Origin: Saprospiraceae bacterium
GTDB lineage: Bacteria; Bacteroidota; Bacteroidia; Chitinophagales; Saprospiraceae
DNA length: 64,000 nucleotides
Assembly: GCA_016719855.1 (NCBI GenBank)
Contig: JADJYH010000019.1
Coordinates: forward strand, 1-64,000
Direction of reading: 5' to 3'
Shown: positions 16,451 to 26,589 of the stretch, piece after piece
How the letters are laid out: each line of letters starts with the position of its first letter
Numbering within the stretch: position 1 is the first letter of the stretch
The notes under the pieces: model-generated
What the model was told of the DNA's origin: nothing
Databases searched by the model: none
Seen by the model: only the letters and a program-made list of their open reading frames with translations
Made by a program: the position numbers and the translations under genes

Positions 16451-18547
16451 ATGAGTCCAAAAATAATCCTTCCAGCATTACTTACCTTGATGCTGACAAG
16501 TTGTTCTCCATTTTGGAAACGGAGCCAACAACAGCTACCACCCGCTGTCCCAACACCTCAAATCGCAGTGGTGGAAAGCTCACTTGACAGCCTAGAAGAA
16601 ACGAACCCACCCTTTGGTACAAAGGCCGTGCGGTTGGGGTCGAATGTCAATACCACTTACTTTGATTTTGCACCATTCCGCTACGGCGACCGACTGTATT
16701 TTTCTTCAACATTTATTGGTGAAAAAAATGCGGCACCTGTCGAACATGTGTTTTCTTCGATAAACTCAGCCGCGGCGACGCCGTGGAGCGAAAACTCAAA
16801 AGAGCCAGACGTACACACCTCTGATGCCATCTTTTCTGCCGACGGCCAACGTGTTTTCTACACTTTGTGCAAAGAAAAGACAGGAGGCGAACAGGTCTGC
16901 GAAATCTACACCCGTGAACGTGCCTACGAAGGCTACTGGTTGCCTTTCAAACGCCTTCCCAAATCCATCAACCTGGAGGGCTACACCAACACACAACCCT
17001 GCTTCGGCTTCAACCGGGCCTTGCGGCAAGATGTGCTCTACTTTGCATCCAACCGCCCTGGTGGCATGGGTGGCATGGACATCTGGTGCAGCCCCATCGA
17101 ACGGAACGGTACTTATGGCAAACCTTTCCCACTGCCGTTCAATACCACCGCTGACGAGGTGACCCCGTTTTTTCATCAACAAAAACAGGTCTTGTACTTT
17201 AGTTCAAACTGGGCAGGCAGCGAGTCCGGGTTCGACATTTACCAGTCCGCAAACACATGGTCGGGCAGTAGCGACAGCCATTGGTCAGCGACCGAAAAAC
17301 TCGAAAAGCCCTTCAACAGCAGGTACGACGACCTTTATTTTACTTGGCATGCAGGTTCGGGCAAAGCCTATTTTACGTCGAACCGTCCCGGCAGCAATGG
17401 CTACGATATTTTCGAAGCTGATGTCCAGACCGAAATGGTCGCCCAGGTTTTCAATGCCTTGGACAGCACCACAATCATGGGTTGCAAGCTGCAACTTCAC
17501 CAATTGGCTGACGAGACCTCCGCTACCCTGCCCGGCTTCACGGACGGAGTCGAGACGAAATTCTTCATCGAACCCGAAAAGAAATACCGCCTCGTGACAA
17601 CCGCCATAGGCTACCAACCCGATACGCTGGAAGTGGCAACCAGCCAGAACGATGTCTTCACAACATTACGCCAACCAATCTACCTAAAGCCGAAGGCTAG
17701 GCTTTTGGTGCGAACCTTTAACGCCATTGACAGCCTTCCGCTAGGCGGCGTGGCCATGCAACTCGGTTATGAAAGCAGCGGGGAAAAGGTTTTCGTGCGC
17801 AACTGTGAGGACGAAACGGAGCATTCATTCCTGATCGGCGTGGGCGACGTGATTTCGCTTGTGGCCATGAAACCTGGCTTTGTCACTACCTACTTCAAGC
17901 CCAATGCCGAGTACCGCTACGCTCCCTCGCCCGATGCCCATTTGAGCGTGTACCTTTCGCCGTTTACCGAAGCTCCGGTGGCATTGTACTTTGACAACAA
18001 TGAGCCGAAATGGACGAACCCCATGGACGTGCAAACCAAGGTCACCTACGAACAGACCTACCAAAATTACTTGGCGAGAAAGGATTTTATTATTGAAAAA
18101 TTCACGGAAGGACTACCCGCCGAGGAAGCTGAAACAGCTAAATACCAGATGGCCTCCTTTTTTGAAAACGAAGTGCAAACCCACCATGACCGCCTTGACA
18201 GACTTTGTACTCAACTAACTACCTATTTACAGAAAGGCTACCAACTAGAAGTGCTGGCAGTAGGCGAAGCAAGCCCACTAGCCTCCACTGACTACAACCA
18301 ACGATTGATTGAAAGGCGCATCAGCACAGTGGTCAACCAGTTAAAATCATGGCAGAACGGAACGCTTAGCCCGTATTTCGCTAACGGGCAGCTTTTAGTT
18401 TCCAGCAAGGTGAAATTAATGGAAGGCCAAGGTGAAAAGGTGCAGGTAAAACTGACCGATCGCCGCCAAGCAGAGTTCAGCCCAGAGGCGGCGATGATGC
18501 GTAAAGTGGTCATCGAAAGCGTCAAGCGGCAGAAACCCAAAGTATAA
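16451..18547 (+). CDS. PorE-like outer-membrane lipoprotein (PD40 propeller plus OmpA-like end)
   Basis: 698 residues. The lipobox is LTSC (Cys ~18). Residues ~60-330 hold WD40/PD40-type strands: DRLYFSSTF, DGQRVFYTLC, DVLYFASNRPGGMGGMDIW, VLYFSSNWAGSESGFDIY, KAYFTSNRPGSNGYDIF. Two carboxypeptidase-regulatory-like segments follow (~335-500). The C-terminal ~190 residues begin VALYFDNNEP and contain YNQRLIERRISTVVNQL, a diverged OmpA-like peptidoglycan-binding domain. This order is that of T9SS component PorE and its relatives. It would link secretion machinery or envelope to the wall. It converges with the next gene, leaving one base between stop codons. Confidence 0.75.
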   Translation: MSPKIILPALLTLMLTSCSPFWKRSQQQLPPAVPTPQIAVVESSLDSLEETNPPFGTKAVRLGSNVNTTYFDFAPFRYGDRLYFSSTFIGEKNAAPVEHVFSSINSAAATPWSENSKEPDVHTSDAIFSADGQRVFYTLCKEKTGGEQVCEIYTRERAYEGYWLPFKRLPKSINLEGYTNTQPCFGFNRALRQDVLYFASNRPGGMGGMDIWCSPIERNGTYGKPFPLPFNTTADEVTPFFHQQKQVLYFSSNWAGSESGFDIYQSANTWSGSSDSHWSATEKLEKPFNSRYDDLYFTWHAGSGKAYFTSNRPGSNGYDIFEADVQTEMVAQVFNALDSTTIMGCKLQLHQLADETSATLPGFTDGVETKFFIEPEKKYRLVTTAIGYQPDTLEVATSQNDVFTTLRQPIYLKPKARLLVRTFNAIDSLPLGGVAMQLGYESSGEKVFVRNCEDETEHSFLIGVGDVISLVAMKPGFVTTYFKPNAEYRYAPSPDAHLSVYLSPFTEAPVALYFDNNEPKWTNPMDVQTKVTYEQTYQNYLARKDFIIEKFTEGLPAEEAETAKYQMASFFENEVQTHHDRLDRLCTQLTTYLQKGYQLEVLAVGEASPLASTDYNQRLIERRISTVVNQLKSWQNGTLSPYFANGQLLVSSKVKLMEGQGEKVQVKLTDRRQAEFSPEAAMMRKVVIESVKRQKPKV

Positions 18548-18548
18548 T

Positions 18549-19760
18549 TCAGCGCATCCTGCGCCCCTTCCACTCGTAGCGCTTCACCAGGTTGGCCAAG
18601 GTGCCGATGCTGATGATGTAAGCGATGTGCATCCCTTGCGAAAGCAAGTAGTTGTGCATCAAGTCACGTCGCCCGAAGTAGCGGCACAGCTCGCCGAGGA
18701 AGCGAAAATCCACGACCGTTTTAGCCAAAAACAAGCCCAACGCCAGCATGGCCAACGGCCAACCCAACCAGCAGGTGAGCAGCAGGTTCAGCACGATGGC
18801 CCAACTCAACAGGAACACCACACTGAGCCGCAGCGTGACCTGCCAATCTTCGTAACTCCTTGATTTTGAGGCCCATCGGAGCCGCTGCGACACGAACGAG
18901 CGCAGGTCGGGCTGCGCCTCGGTGAACACCGTGGCCGCTCGGTTTTTAAGGAAAAAAACGCCGTCGGGATGCCGCTTGGCCACCTTGTGCAGCAGCAGCA
19001 TGTCGTCGCCACTGGCCAGCCCAGCGATGCCCTCGAAGCCGCCAACCTCCTGAAAAACTGCCTTCGGGTAGGCGAGGTTGGCGCCGTTGCAGAGCAGGCC
19101 GCTGCCAGCTTGGAAGCCCGCCCCAGTGACGCCCATCATGCCCAAAAAATCGAGCGACTGGAAGCGCTGGAGCCAGTTGTTCTCCCGATGAAAATTGACG
19201 GGAGCGGCGATGAACTTCGCTCGTTTTTCTTCAAAAAAAGCAGCCAGCAGCCAAAGCCAATCGGGGGGCAGCAGGCAGTCAGCGTCGGTGCAGACGATGA
19301 GGTCGCCAGTGGCCAGAGCAATGCCCGTTTCGATAGTAGCTTTTTTGCCGATGGCTAAGTTAGTGACGGCGTGACTCAGAGTCACGCCGTCACTTGCCCC
19401 TTCTCCTCCAAGTCGAACTAACCGCAGATTTGCTTGCCTCTCAGCAATACTTTGCGCCAGCAAAAACGTGTCGTCCTCGGAGTGGTCGTCGAGCAAGATG
19501 ACCTCGAACAGCGTGGCCGGGTAGCTCTGCTTCGCAATGGAGGCGAGGCATTTCGGGAGGTTCGTCGCTTCGTTTCGGGCGGGGATGATGACGCTTATTT
19601 TTGTCGAAGGCGAAGCGCCAGGCCGGGGCGTCCAGTCGGGGAGTTTGCGCCAGCCACTGCGGTATTGCTCGACGACAAATACATACGCAACAGCGAGCAG
19701 CGCTGAGCTAAGTGCCCATGCGATAACGGCGATTTCTTGACAAGCAGTCAGTGGTTGCAT
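18549..19760 (-). CDS. Family 2 glycosyltransferase, membrane-bound, with palindrome insertion
   Basis: 403 residues. One N-terminal membrane segment is followed by a GT-A domain: ISVIIPARNEATNLPKCLASI, FEVILLDDHSEDDT, GDLIVCTDADCLLPPDWLWLL and the acceptor-site QRLRWASKSRSY (Q/RxxRW). Two or three C-terminal membrane helices follow (VVFLLSWAIVLNLLL, WPLAMLALGLFLAKTV). It likely adds a sugar to an envelope glycolipid or polysaccharide; the sugar is unknown. Between LRLVRLG and GKKATIETG, where relatives have a short turn, it has about ten extra residues (SDGVTLSHAV) encoded by a perfect 31-base palindrome. Confidence 0.85.
   Translation of the reverse strand: MQPLTACQEIAVIAWALSSALLAVAYVFVVEQYRSGWRKLPDWTPRPGASPSTKISVIIPARNEATNLPKCLASIAKQSYPATLFEVILLDDHSEDDTFLLAQSIAERQANLRLVRLGGEGASDGVTLSHAVTNLAIGKKATIETGIALATGDLIVCTDADCLLPPDWLWLLAAFFEEKRAKFIAAPVNFHRENNWLQRFQSLDFLGMMGVTGAGFQAGSGLLCNGANLAYPKAVFQEVGGFEGIAGLASGDDMLLLHKVAKRHPDGVFFLKNRAATVFTEAQPDLRSFVSQRLRWASKSRSYEDWQVTLRLSVVFLLSWAIVLNLLLTCWLGWPLAMLALGLFLAKTVVDFRFLGELCRYFGRRDLMHNYLLSQGMHIAYIISIGTLANLVKRYEWKGRRMR
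19363..19393. repeat. Perfect 31-base palindrome inside the glycosyltransferase gene
   Basis: Arms of 15 bases, GTGACGGCGTGACTC and its exact complement, flank a single A. It encodes ~10 residues without a stop, at residues ~123-133. In relatives this is a loop between the second beta-strand region and the conserved GKK. Confidence 0.85.
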
Positions 19761-19891
19761 GGGGCGAAAGTACGATAGCCCTTGAGGAAAGTACAGCGAA
19801 ACCTTTTGTTTTGGAAGGGAAAACCAATATTCCCATCAGTCCAATATTTGCTTCCCATTGATGTATCATAAGCGTTTTGCTACTGCTAGGC

Positions 19892-20834
19892 TCATTGCTT
19901 TTCCAGCTTATCAGGCTCAAACTTGATGCCCCAGTGTTCGATGTAATCCTCAATAGGCCCCAGCCCCATCGCCGCCCGCCGCTCGTTGACGTGGAAGGGG
20001 TCTTCGAGGGGGTAAATTTCGTAACCAGTCTTGTCATCCTTCAGCCGCATTTGGGAGCCATAAATTTGCTTAATTCCTCGGTTCATGTTCATGCGATCCA
20101 CGAGGTAGGCCCAGTCGCCTTTGGAAATTTGGCCTTCGTTGGCCGCTTGCTCCACCAGCGGGTAGTAGCGCTCCTGAAATTCAATCGGCGCATGTTGGAT
20201 GACCAGCCAGGCTGTGTTTTTCTGCGATTCACCCACCATTTCAAGGCCGGGGTAGCTGCCGACCGATTCGAAGATGCGCAACATCCGCAGTTCGTTCACG
20301 CTGTCCACTTGTCGGTAAGTCATGCCCGGCCAATAATAAGTATTACCGGCACAGTCGGCCTCGTTCGGGAGTCGGGTTTCCGAGCGTATGAACTGGTCAA
20401 AATGCCTGATTTCAGCCAGTTCTTTTTTTTAGTTGAAAATTGAACTTGGGCGTGGCATCGGTGCATTCCATCTGGAGCGGCCGCCATTCGAGGTATGGGC
20501 GGTATTTGTACAAGAATGATTCCTCGTCCAACACCATTTCGCAAAACTCGGTAGGATGTTGCTCGGCGCATTTTTGAAGCCAGGCATAGGCACTGGCGAA
20601 CTCTCGGAGGTTCAGGTAGCAGGTGGCCAGGCGGTATTTGCTGCGAAAGGCTTCCTCTGTGATTTGCAAGGCATTCAGGTAAAACGGAATGGCTTCCCGG
20701 TCGCTTCCCGCTTCGAAGAACTCGTCGGCGGCGTCCACGTTGCGGATATAAATGGGGTTGATGGAGACGTAGGATTTTGTTTGCGAAAAAGCAAGGCAGG
20801 GCAGGAAAAAGAGGAGGGTTGGGAGATGTTTCAT
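19892..20834 (-). CDS. Exported TPR-like/DUF6624 protein, one frameshift
   Basis: The ATG at 20834 opens a signal peptide (LLFFLPCLAFSQ). A TPR-like pair follows: AADEFFEAGSDREAIPFYLNAL and RLATCYLNLREFASAYAWLQKCAEQHP. The frame breaks in a run of eight A near 20432. The third frame joins smoothly (ELAEIRHFDQFIRSE) into YYWPGMTYRQVDSVN and a C-terminal part with AWLVIQHAP and YLVDRMNMNRGIKQIYGSQM, the pattern of DUF6624. About 313 residues in all. The function is unknown. A promoter-like TAATTTTG lies 26 bases upstream. Confidence 0.7.
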
Positions 20835-20859
20835 CAGCGGAATGATTGACCATAAATGC

Positions 20860-20867
20860 CAAAATTA
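20860..20867 (-). promoter_or_regulatory. -7 promoter box TAATTTTG
   Basis: Matches TAnnTTTG on the minus strand 26 bases upstream of the ATG at 20834. No good -33 TTG at the usual spacing. Confidence 0.4.
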
Positions 20868-20901
20868 ATCAAGGAAAAATATCCGCTCTTACCCTTAACG
20901 C

Positions 20902-21648
20902 CTATTTAACTACCGCCCCCTCCAATATAAAACCGCAGACCCGAAGGCCCGCATTGGTCATGGCGCCCCTTGATGCCTGGTTTTGAATGGAGCAACGAGC
21001 CGCAGGCACCCGGTCAGAGCGATAGCACTCCTTTTTTATTTCCTGTAAAAGAAAACTCGCAAATCCCTTGCCCCAATAATTCTCTTCCACTTCGAAGTAC
21101 AAATCGGCAAACGGTGGGTTGTAGTGCGTCATGAATCCGCCGGTAGCAATGACTTTTCCGTCCTTTTCCAAAACGTAATCGCCGACAGGTTCGAGGCGGT
21201 GTGAAAACTTGCTCTGCGGCTCCCTGGTTCGAAAAACGGCATCGGGCATTGCCCGTTCGGTGGCATGATGGTCTTCAAACAGCACAACCTCGGAGCGGAT
21301 ACTCCTTGAAAACTCAAACAGCAGGGAAGTCAGCATCAATTCATTGCTTTGGCATTCGATATGGGTTGCGCCCGATGCTGCCAACAATTTTGCAAAGGCT
21401 AGGCTTGTCGTTTTCCGGTACTCAGGCAACAGGAAAAACTCAAAAACGGCGTCCCTGCTACCCAAATCTTCTTTGCCTTTTACGGAACCGTAACCCACCT
21501 GCTCGCCTTCAACTACAAGCAGCCACGAATCTGACCAGCCCCGCTCGTGGCAGGCGTTGTAGCGGATTTGGAAATTGTGTTCTTGCAAAAACATGGCCCG
21601 CAGTGGCTCGATTTCCGCAAGGGTGGTTTTGATGGCTTCGATTTTCAT
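20902..21648 (-). CDS. GNAT-family N-acetyltransferase, tandem fold
   Basis: 248 residues. The C-terminal half carries the acetyl-CoA motif region: ADLYFEVEENYWGKGFASFLLQEIKKECY, then CSIQNQASRGAMTNAGLRVCGFILEG. The N-terminal half repeats the fold with a weaker motif (DAVFEFFLLPEYRKTTSLAFAKLL). Such two-domain GNATs usually have one active and one structural half. The acceptor is unknown. It lies 6 bases upstream of nothing on its 3' side but is followed on the same strand by the TPR/DUF6624 gene after ~35 bases of leader, so co-transcription is possible. Confidence 0.75.
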   Translation of the reverse strand: MKIEAIKTTLAEIEPLRAMFLQEHNFQIRYNACHERGWSDSWLLVVEGEQVGYGSVKGKEDLGSRDAVFEFFLLPEYRKTTSLAFAKLLAASGATHIECQSNELMLTSLLFEFSRSIRSEVVLFEDHHATERAMPDAVFRTREPQSKFSHRLEPVGDYVLEKDGKVIATGGFMTHYNPPFADLYFEVEENYWGKGFASFLLQEIKKECYRSDRVPAARCSIQNQASRGAMTNAGLRVCGFILEGAVVK

Positions 21649-21654
21649 GGCAGA

Positions 21655-21801
21655 TTACAGTGCTTCAAAAAAGAAAATAGCATTCCCGTTCAAATCATAA
21701 CACCCAAACTCGTTGGTGTCCCAAGCCGTTTTTTCCTCCCACCAAGCGATGTCCCTTGGCACGTCGGTGATGGGGTAAATGCGGAGGAAGGTGGTGAGCA
21801 T
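21655..21801 (-). pseudogene. VOC (glyoxalase-fold) protein remnant
   Basis: A 48-residue open frame starts FLRIYPITDVPRDIAWWEEK, the normal opening of a VOC protein, and ends EFGCYDLNGNAIFFFEAL, the normal closing strand with the metal-site Glu. The ~70 residues between are missing, so it looks like an internal in-frame deletion. It ends seven bases before the acetyltransferase ATG. It could still be translated as a tiny protein. Confidence 0.55.
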
Positions 21802-21829
21802 GTTGGGTAGTTTTAAAGATTGAGTGTTT

Positions 21830-22990
21830 TTACAAATTTTTCAATGCTGATTGCCACGGCAATAATTGTCCCTGCTCCAGTTTCATGGATTGGCTTCCAG
21901 CATAAACCAAAAAGCTGCTGGTAGCCTTGTTCGAGCTGACCTGCGACCATTTGGCAAGCCCAGACAGCAGGCGGGTGTTGAAGGTTTGGCTACTTTTGAT
22001 TTCAACGGCAGTCAGTGTACCCTGTTCTTCGATGAGCAAATCCACCTCGTTGCCGTGCTGGTCTTGCCAGAACCAGAAAACAGGACGCTTGCCCGCATGG
22101 GAACGCTTCTTGTACAGGTCGGCGATGATGGCGTTCTCCACGATATTGCCAAAATAATGGTGCGTTTCCAATTGCTTTGGTGAGCCTATGCCCAACAAAT
22201 GGCAAAGCAGGCCAGTATCGAAAAAGTAAAACTTGGGCGTCTTGATGATGCGCTTGTTGAAGTTTTTGTAAAAAGGCTGAAGGTAAAAAATCATGTACGA
22301 AGCCTCCAGCACCGAGAACCAAGCCTTCACCGTGTTGACCGAAAGGCTCAGGTCGGTGGCAAGGGAGCTTAGGTTGAGCGGTTGGCCCACCCGCCCGGCA
22401 CACAGCCGCAGGAACCGGTTGAACACCGAAAGGTCGCCCACGTTCTTCAGCAGCCGGACGTCCCTTTCGAGGTAGGTTTGGACATAGTTGTTGAAAAACA
22501 GCTCGGGCGGCACCTGCTGGTCGTGTAGCCCCGGAAAGCCGCCCCGCCAAGCGAAGTCCTCCAAATCAGTGGGGGCAAACGGAGTGCCCTCCATCTCTGA
22601 AAACCCCAGCGGGAACAGGTTCAAAATGCCCACCCTGCCCGCCAGCGACTGCGTTATTTTCTCCATCATCAAGAAGTTCTGCGAACCGGATAGGTAAAAC
22701 TTCAGTTGTCGGTTAGCATCCACCATCACTTGCAGGTAAGAGAACAGTTGCGGTACCCGCTGCGCCTCGTCCAGCACTGCCCCGGCAGGGAAATCCTTCA
22801 AAAAGCGGCGGGGGTCTTGCTCCGCCAGCAAACGTAGCTCCGGGTCTTCGAGGTTGGCGTAGGGCAAACTGGGGAACAGGTTTTTCAGCAAGGTCGTTTT
22901 CCCGGCCTGCCGAGGGCCGCCGAGATAGACGATGGGGTAGTATTTTGCCAGTTCCTGAAGGGCAGGCGTGATATGGCGCTGAATCAACAT
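21830..22990 (-). CDS. DUF4143-type AAA ATPase
   Basis: 386 residues. Walker A is GGPRQAGKTTLLK (residues ~25-37) and Walker B GAVLDEAQRVP; sensor FYLSGSQNFLMM follows. The C-terminal DUF4143 part holds KTPKFYFFDTGLLCHLLGI and a PD-(D/E)XK-like strand set, GNEVDLLIEE...TAVEIKSS. The family is common in bacteria, its role is poorly known, and toxin-antitoxin or maintenance functions have been proposed. It is a stand-alone gene, preceded by a TAAATTTG box. Confidence 0.88.
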   Translation of the reverse strand: MLIQRHITPALQELAKYYPIVYLGGPRQAGKTTLLKNLFPSLPYANLEDPELRLLAEQDPRRFLKDFPAGAVLDEAQRVPQLFSYLQVMVDANRQLKFYLSGSQNFLMMEKITQSLAGRVGILNLFPLGFSEMEGTPFAPTDLEDFAWRGGFPGLHDQQVPPELFFNNYVQTYLERDVRLLKNVGDLSVFNRFLRLCAGRVGQPLNLSSLATDLSLSVNTVKAWFSVLEASYMIFYLQPFYKNFNKRIIKTPKFYFFDTGLLCHLLGIGSPKQLETHHYFGNIVENAIIADLYKKRSHAGKRPVFWFWQDQHGNEVDLLIEEQGTLTAVEIKSSQTFNTRLLSGLAKWSQVSSNKATSSFLVYAGSQSMKLEQGQLLPWQSALKNL

Positions 22991-23015
22991 TTTGAGTAGA
23001 TTTTCAGTTCAATTG

Positions 23016-23023
23016 CAAATTTA
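23016..23023 (-). promoter_or_regulatory. -7 promoter box TAAATTTG
   Basis: Matches TAnnTTTG on the minus strand 25 bases upstream of the ATPase ATG (22990). No clear -33 partner. Confidence 0.4.
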
Positions 23024-23123
23024 CTCAAAAAATAAACAGTGGCGCAGGTTTTTAAATGGAAAGCTGGGATTCAATAAAACATTGCAGAGGCTCAAACCCC
23101 TCGCCCCTCAATCTCTCAAACCC

Positions 23124-26100
23124 TCAGTTCCCGCCCCACACCGGCAACCGCCCCGGCGTATATGGCGCTTTCGCCGCCTCCAACTTCCTGTCCAGTGCAG
23201 GCAAATCTACCTCCACCAACTGTTTCAACTTAGCCAGTTCAGCCTTGAACAGCTTGCCAGCGATGGCCATCTGTTCCTTCTGCGTGGTGGTCGGTGCCGA
23301 GGACGAACTCCAGATGTCGTAGCTCATGCCGTAGATGCGGTCGGCGACGGACGGGGCATGTGGCTTGTCTAATTTCGATGCCACGCCGTCGCCGTAGAGT
23401 GCCTTGTTCATGTCCTTAATTTTTTGTTCCAACGCCTTCACGTCGGCTAACAAATCGGTAGCGGGCTGCGCAATGGAGTAAGTCGCCTGACGCATGAGCT
23501 TCAGGGTGTTGTTCACGTCGCCGAGCAGGGAAGTAGCGCCGTTCCAAGCACGCTCCAACTCTGCGGCTTGACCAACGTAGGCATCCATCGCCTGTTTGTC
23601 GGATGCGGGCAAAGTACTACCGCCGAGGCTGTTCAGCTTGAATTTTTGCGGAGCAACCAACTCCGTGGCCGTGCCATTGATGACCTTCGTGAGGCTCACC
23701 GTGTACTCACCAGGCAGCGCCAAGCGGCCACCATCGGGCGATTCCCACGGGGCTTTCTCGCCAGGATTCAGGTTTATCGGGGATGGGGAAGGCAAGCGGC
23801 CATCCCAAACTTGGCGGTTTACCCCTTTTTCCAGCCGGACTTGATTTGCCGGACGATGGTGCCAGTGCCATTTTTAATGGTAAAAAGCAAGTACGGCGCC
23901 TCCTCGTTTTGCTCGGCTTGCAGTTCCTCGTAAGTCGGGTAGCGGATTTCCTTGTTGTCCTTGGTCTGTTTTTTCTCCCAATCCTGCCGCTTCTGTTTCA
24001 GCGTTTTCGCTTCGTCTTTTACGAAGTAAGTAAACACAGCGCCCATCGGCGGATTGGCGGCGGTGAAGAACGATGCACCTTGGAATCCCTTCCCCGTGGC
24101 GTAGCCAATCGGCGTGGACACGTTGAACACGAGTGCATCTTTTATGGGCAAAATGGCGGCCTCCTTTGTGGGCAGGTCGGCCAAATTGCGGAGCGGCGAA
24201 TAGTCGTCCAGCACATAAAAGCCTCGCCCGAACGTGGCAATGACGAGGTCATTTTCCCGGCGCTGAATGGCGATGTCCCGCACGGCAATGGTGGGCAACC
24301 CGCTGCTGAGTTTCTTCCAAAACTTGCCGCCATCGTTGCTGAACAGGCAGGTGAACTCGGTACCGACGAACAGTAAATTTTTGTCAACATGGTCTTCGGC
24401 GAGGGAGTAGGCGCTGCCCCGTTCGGGCATGTTGTTGCTGATGCTCGTCCAGGTGCGGCCTTTGTCCGTGCTCTTGAAAATATATGGCTTGAAGTCGCCC
24501 CGCTTGTGGTTGTTGAAAGCAGCGTAAACGACGTTCTCGTCGTGTTGCGAAGCAAGCAAAGCATTCACGTAGGTCAGTTCCGGCACGCCGGGAAAGTTGG
24601 CGATTTTCGTCCAGGTTTTGCCGCCGTCCTCGGTGATTTGCACGAGGCCGTCGTCGGTGCCGACGTAGAGCAGGTTGGCATTCTTCGGGCTTTCCGAGAA
24701 CGCCACGATGTTGCCGTACTCGCTCGTGCTGGCGTTCTTGGCGATGGCGTCCATGCTTTGCACCTTGCCCATCACTTGGAGCGTGTTGCGATCAATTTGG
24801 CGAGTGAGGTCGGGGCTGATGGCCGTCCAGGTATCGCCCCGGTCTTCGGTTTTATAGACCCGGTTGGCGCAATAGTACAAGCGGCTGCCCTTGTGGCGGC
24901 TGACGGCGAGCGGGCTGTCCCAGTTCCAGCGCAGGGTGTTTTCGCCCTCGGTGGGCTTGGGCTGCAGGCTGGTCATTTCGCCGCTGATGCGGTCGTATCG
25001 AACGAGGCCACCGTTCTGCGACTGGGCATACACGATGTTTGGGTTGTCGGGGTCAATCTGGCTCTCGAAACCGTCGCCGAGGCTGGTCACGTACCAGTCG
25101 GAGTTGGCGATGCCGTGGCCGTTGCGGGTGCGGCTAGGCCCGCCGAGCGAGAAGTTGTCCTGCGTGCCGCCGTGGATATGGTAGAACGGCAGCGTGTTGT
25201 CCACCTCTACTTTGTAGAACTGCGTAACAGGCAAGTTGCCGTGGTATTTCCAAGTTTTTGCCCCGTCAAATGACTCATAAACGCCACCGTCGCAGCCGGA
25301 GAGCATGTAGTTGGGGTCTTTCGGGTCAATCCAGAGCACGTGGTTGTCCACGTGCTTGACATCCTCACCGAGCCTCGACCAGGACTTTCCACCATCGTGG
25401 CTGACTTGGTTGAAAACGTCCATCGAGTAGATGGTATTTGGGTTGGACGGGTGCGTGAAAATCTCGCAGAAATAGTTGCCGCTGGTCGCATGGCCACTCT
25501 GTTTTTCCCAGCTTGCGCCCCGGTCGGTGCTTTTGAAAAAACCGCCCTTACCCTCCTGTGCCTCGACCATGGCGTACAGGATTTCTGGGTCACTTGAAAA
25601 GGCGAAGGCGATACGCCCGATGTCGCCGCCGGGCAGGCCGTTGGCCGCTTTTTCCCAAGTTTTGCCGCCGTCAACGGATTTGTAAATGGTGCTGCCGGGG
25701 CCGCCGCCCACGTAGGTGAACACATGCCGCCTGCGCTGGAAGGCCGATGCGTACAGCACGTCGGGGTTGCGGGGATCCATCACAAGGTCGTTGACGCCCG
25801 TGTTTTCGTCAATGAGCGACTTGCCATCGGCACCGTTGAGCACCATCGCCCAAGTCTTGCCGCCGTCGGTGGTCTTGTAAACGCCCCGGTCGCCGCCAGC
25901 ACTCCAGACGGGGCCAATGGCCGCCACGAAAACGGTGTTTGCGTTGCGGGGATCCACGATAATTTTGCCGACGTGCTCTGAGTTTTTCAAGCCCATGTTC
26001 GACCAGCTTTTGCCAGCGTCCATGCTTTTGTAAACGCCATCGCCGTAGCCCACGGAGCGCTGGTTGTTGTTCTCGCCCGTGCCCACCCAGACCGTGCTGG

Positions 26101-26437
26101 GATTGGAGGGGTCGAGCGTGATGCAACCGATGGAGTAGCTGCCCTCGCCGTCGAAAATGGGTTCGTAGGTAGTGCCTGCGTTGGTGGTTTTCCAGACGCC
26201 GCCGGAGGCGCTGGCCACGTAGTAGGTGCTGCGATTTTGCGGATGCACCGCAAAATCGCTGATGCGCCCGGAAGTGACCGCCGGGCCGACGCTGCGCCAC
26301 GAGAGGCCAAGGCCGAGGGTGTCGAGGTAGTGCTTTGGCTCGTCTTTTTTTGGCTCGTCCGCCTTCTTCTTTTGTGAAAAAAGGTTGGTGGTGAACAGCA
26401 GCGTGGCTGCCAGCAGAAGGGTGGTAAGTTTGTTCAT
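23124..26437 (-). CDS. Large exported BNR/sortilin-type beta-propeller protein, one frameshift
   Basis: The ATG at 26437 gives a signal peptide (LLFTTNLFSQ). A Lys-rich stretch and then many BNR/Asp-box repeats follow: GGVWKTTNAGTTYEP, GVYKSMDAGKSWSN, GVYKTTDGGKTWAMV, IYKSVDGGKTWEK, FFKSTDRGASWEK, IFKSTDKGRTWTS. These form VPS10/sortilin-type propellers. The frame breaks near 23820, where a run of five G is read as four. It resumes as VNRQVWDGRLPSPSP with a C-terminal alpha-helical domain, ending PGRLPVWGGN. About 1,104 residues. Annotated elsewhere as glycosyl hydrolase, but no catalytic residues are visible. It is probably a surface binding or protease-associated protein. Confidence 0.85.
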
Positions 26438-26476
26438 TCGTTGCTTGATTTGATTAGGTCGGAAAGGTAGGGAGTT

Positions 26477-26581
26477 TTACGATTTACGAATGACGATTTA
26501 CGATTACGGGGGATGCTGCTCATCCCAAAAAATCTGTCAATATTCTTAGCAGCCTCAATCGTAAATCCAAAATCGTAATTT
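26477..26581. repeat. Palindromic spacer element, word CGTAAAT
   Basis: The left arm (26477-26506) has three ACGATTT-type words; the right arm (26556-26581) has the complement CAATCGTAAATCC and AATCGTAATTT. The loop (~49 bases) holds a second short stem, GCTGCT/AGCAGC. It lies between the ATG of the propeller gene (26437) and the stop of the DinB-like gene (26590), ending eight bases from the latter. Confidence 0.7.
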
Positions 26582-26589
26582 GGAAATCA

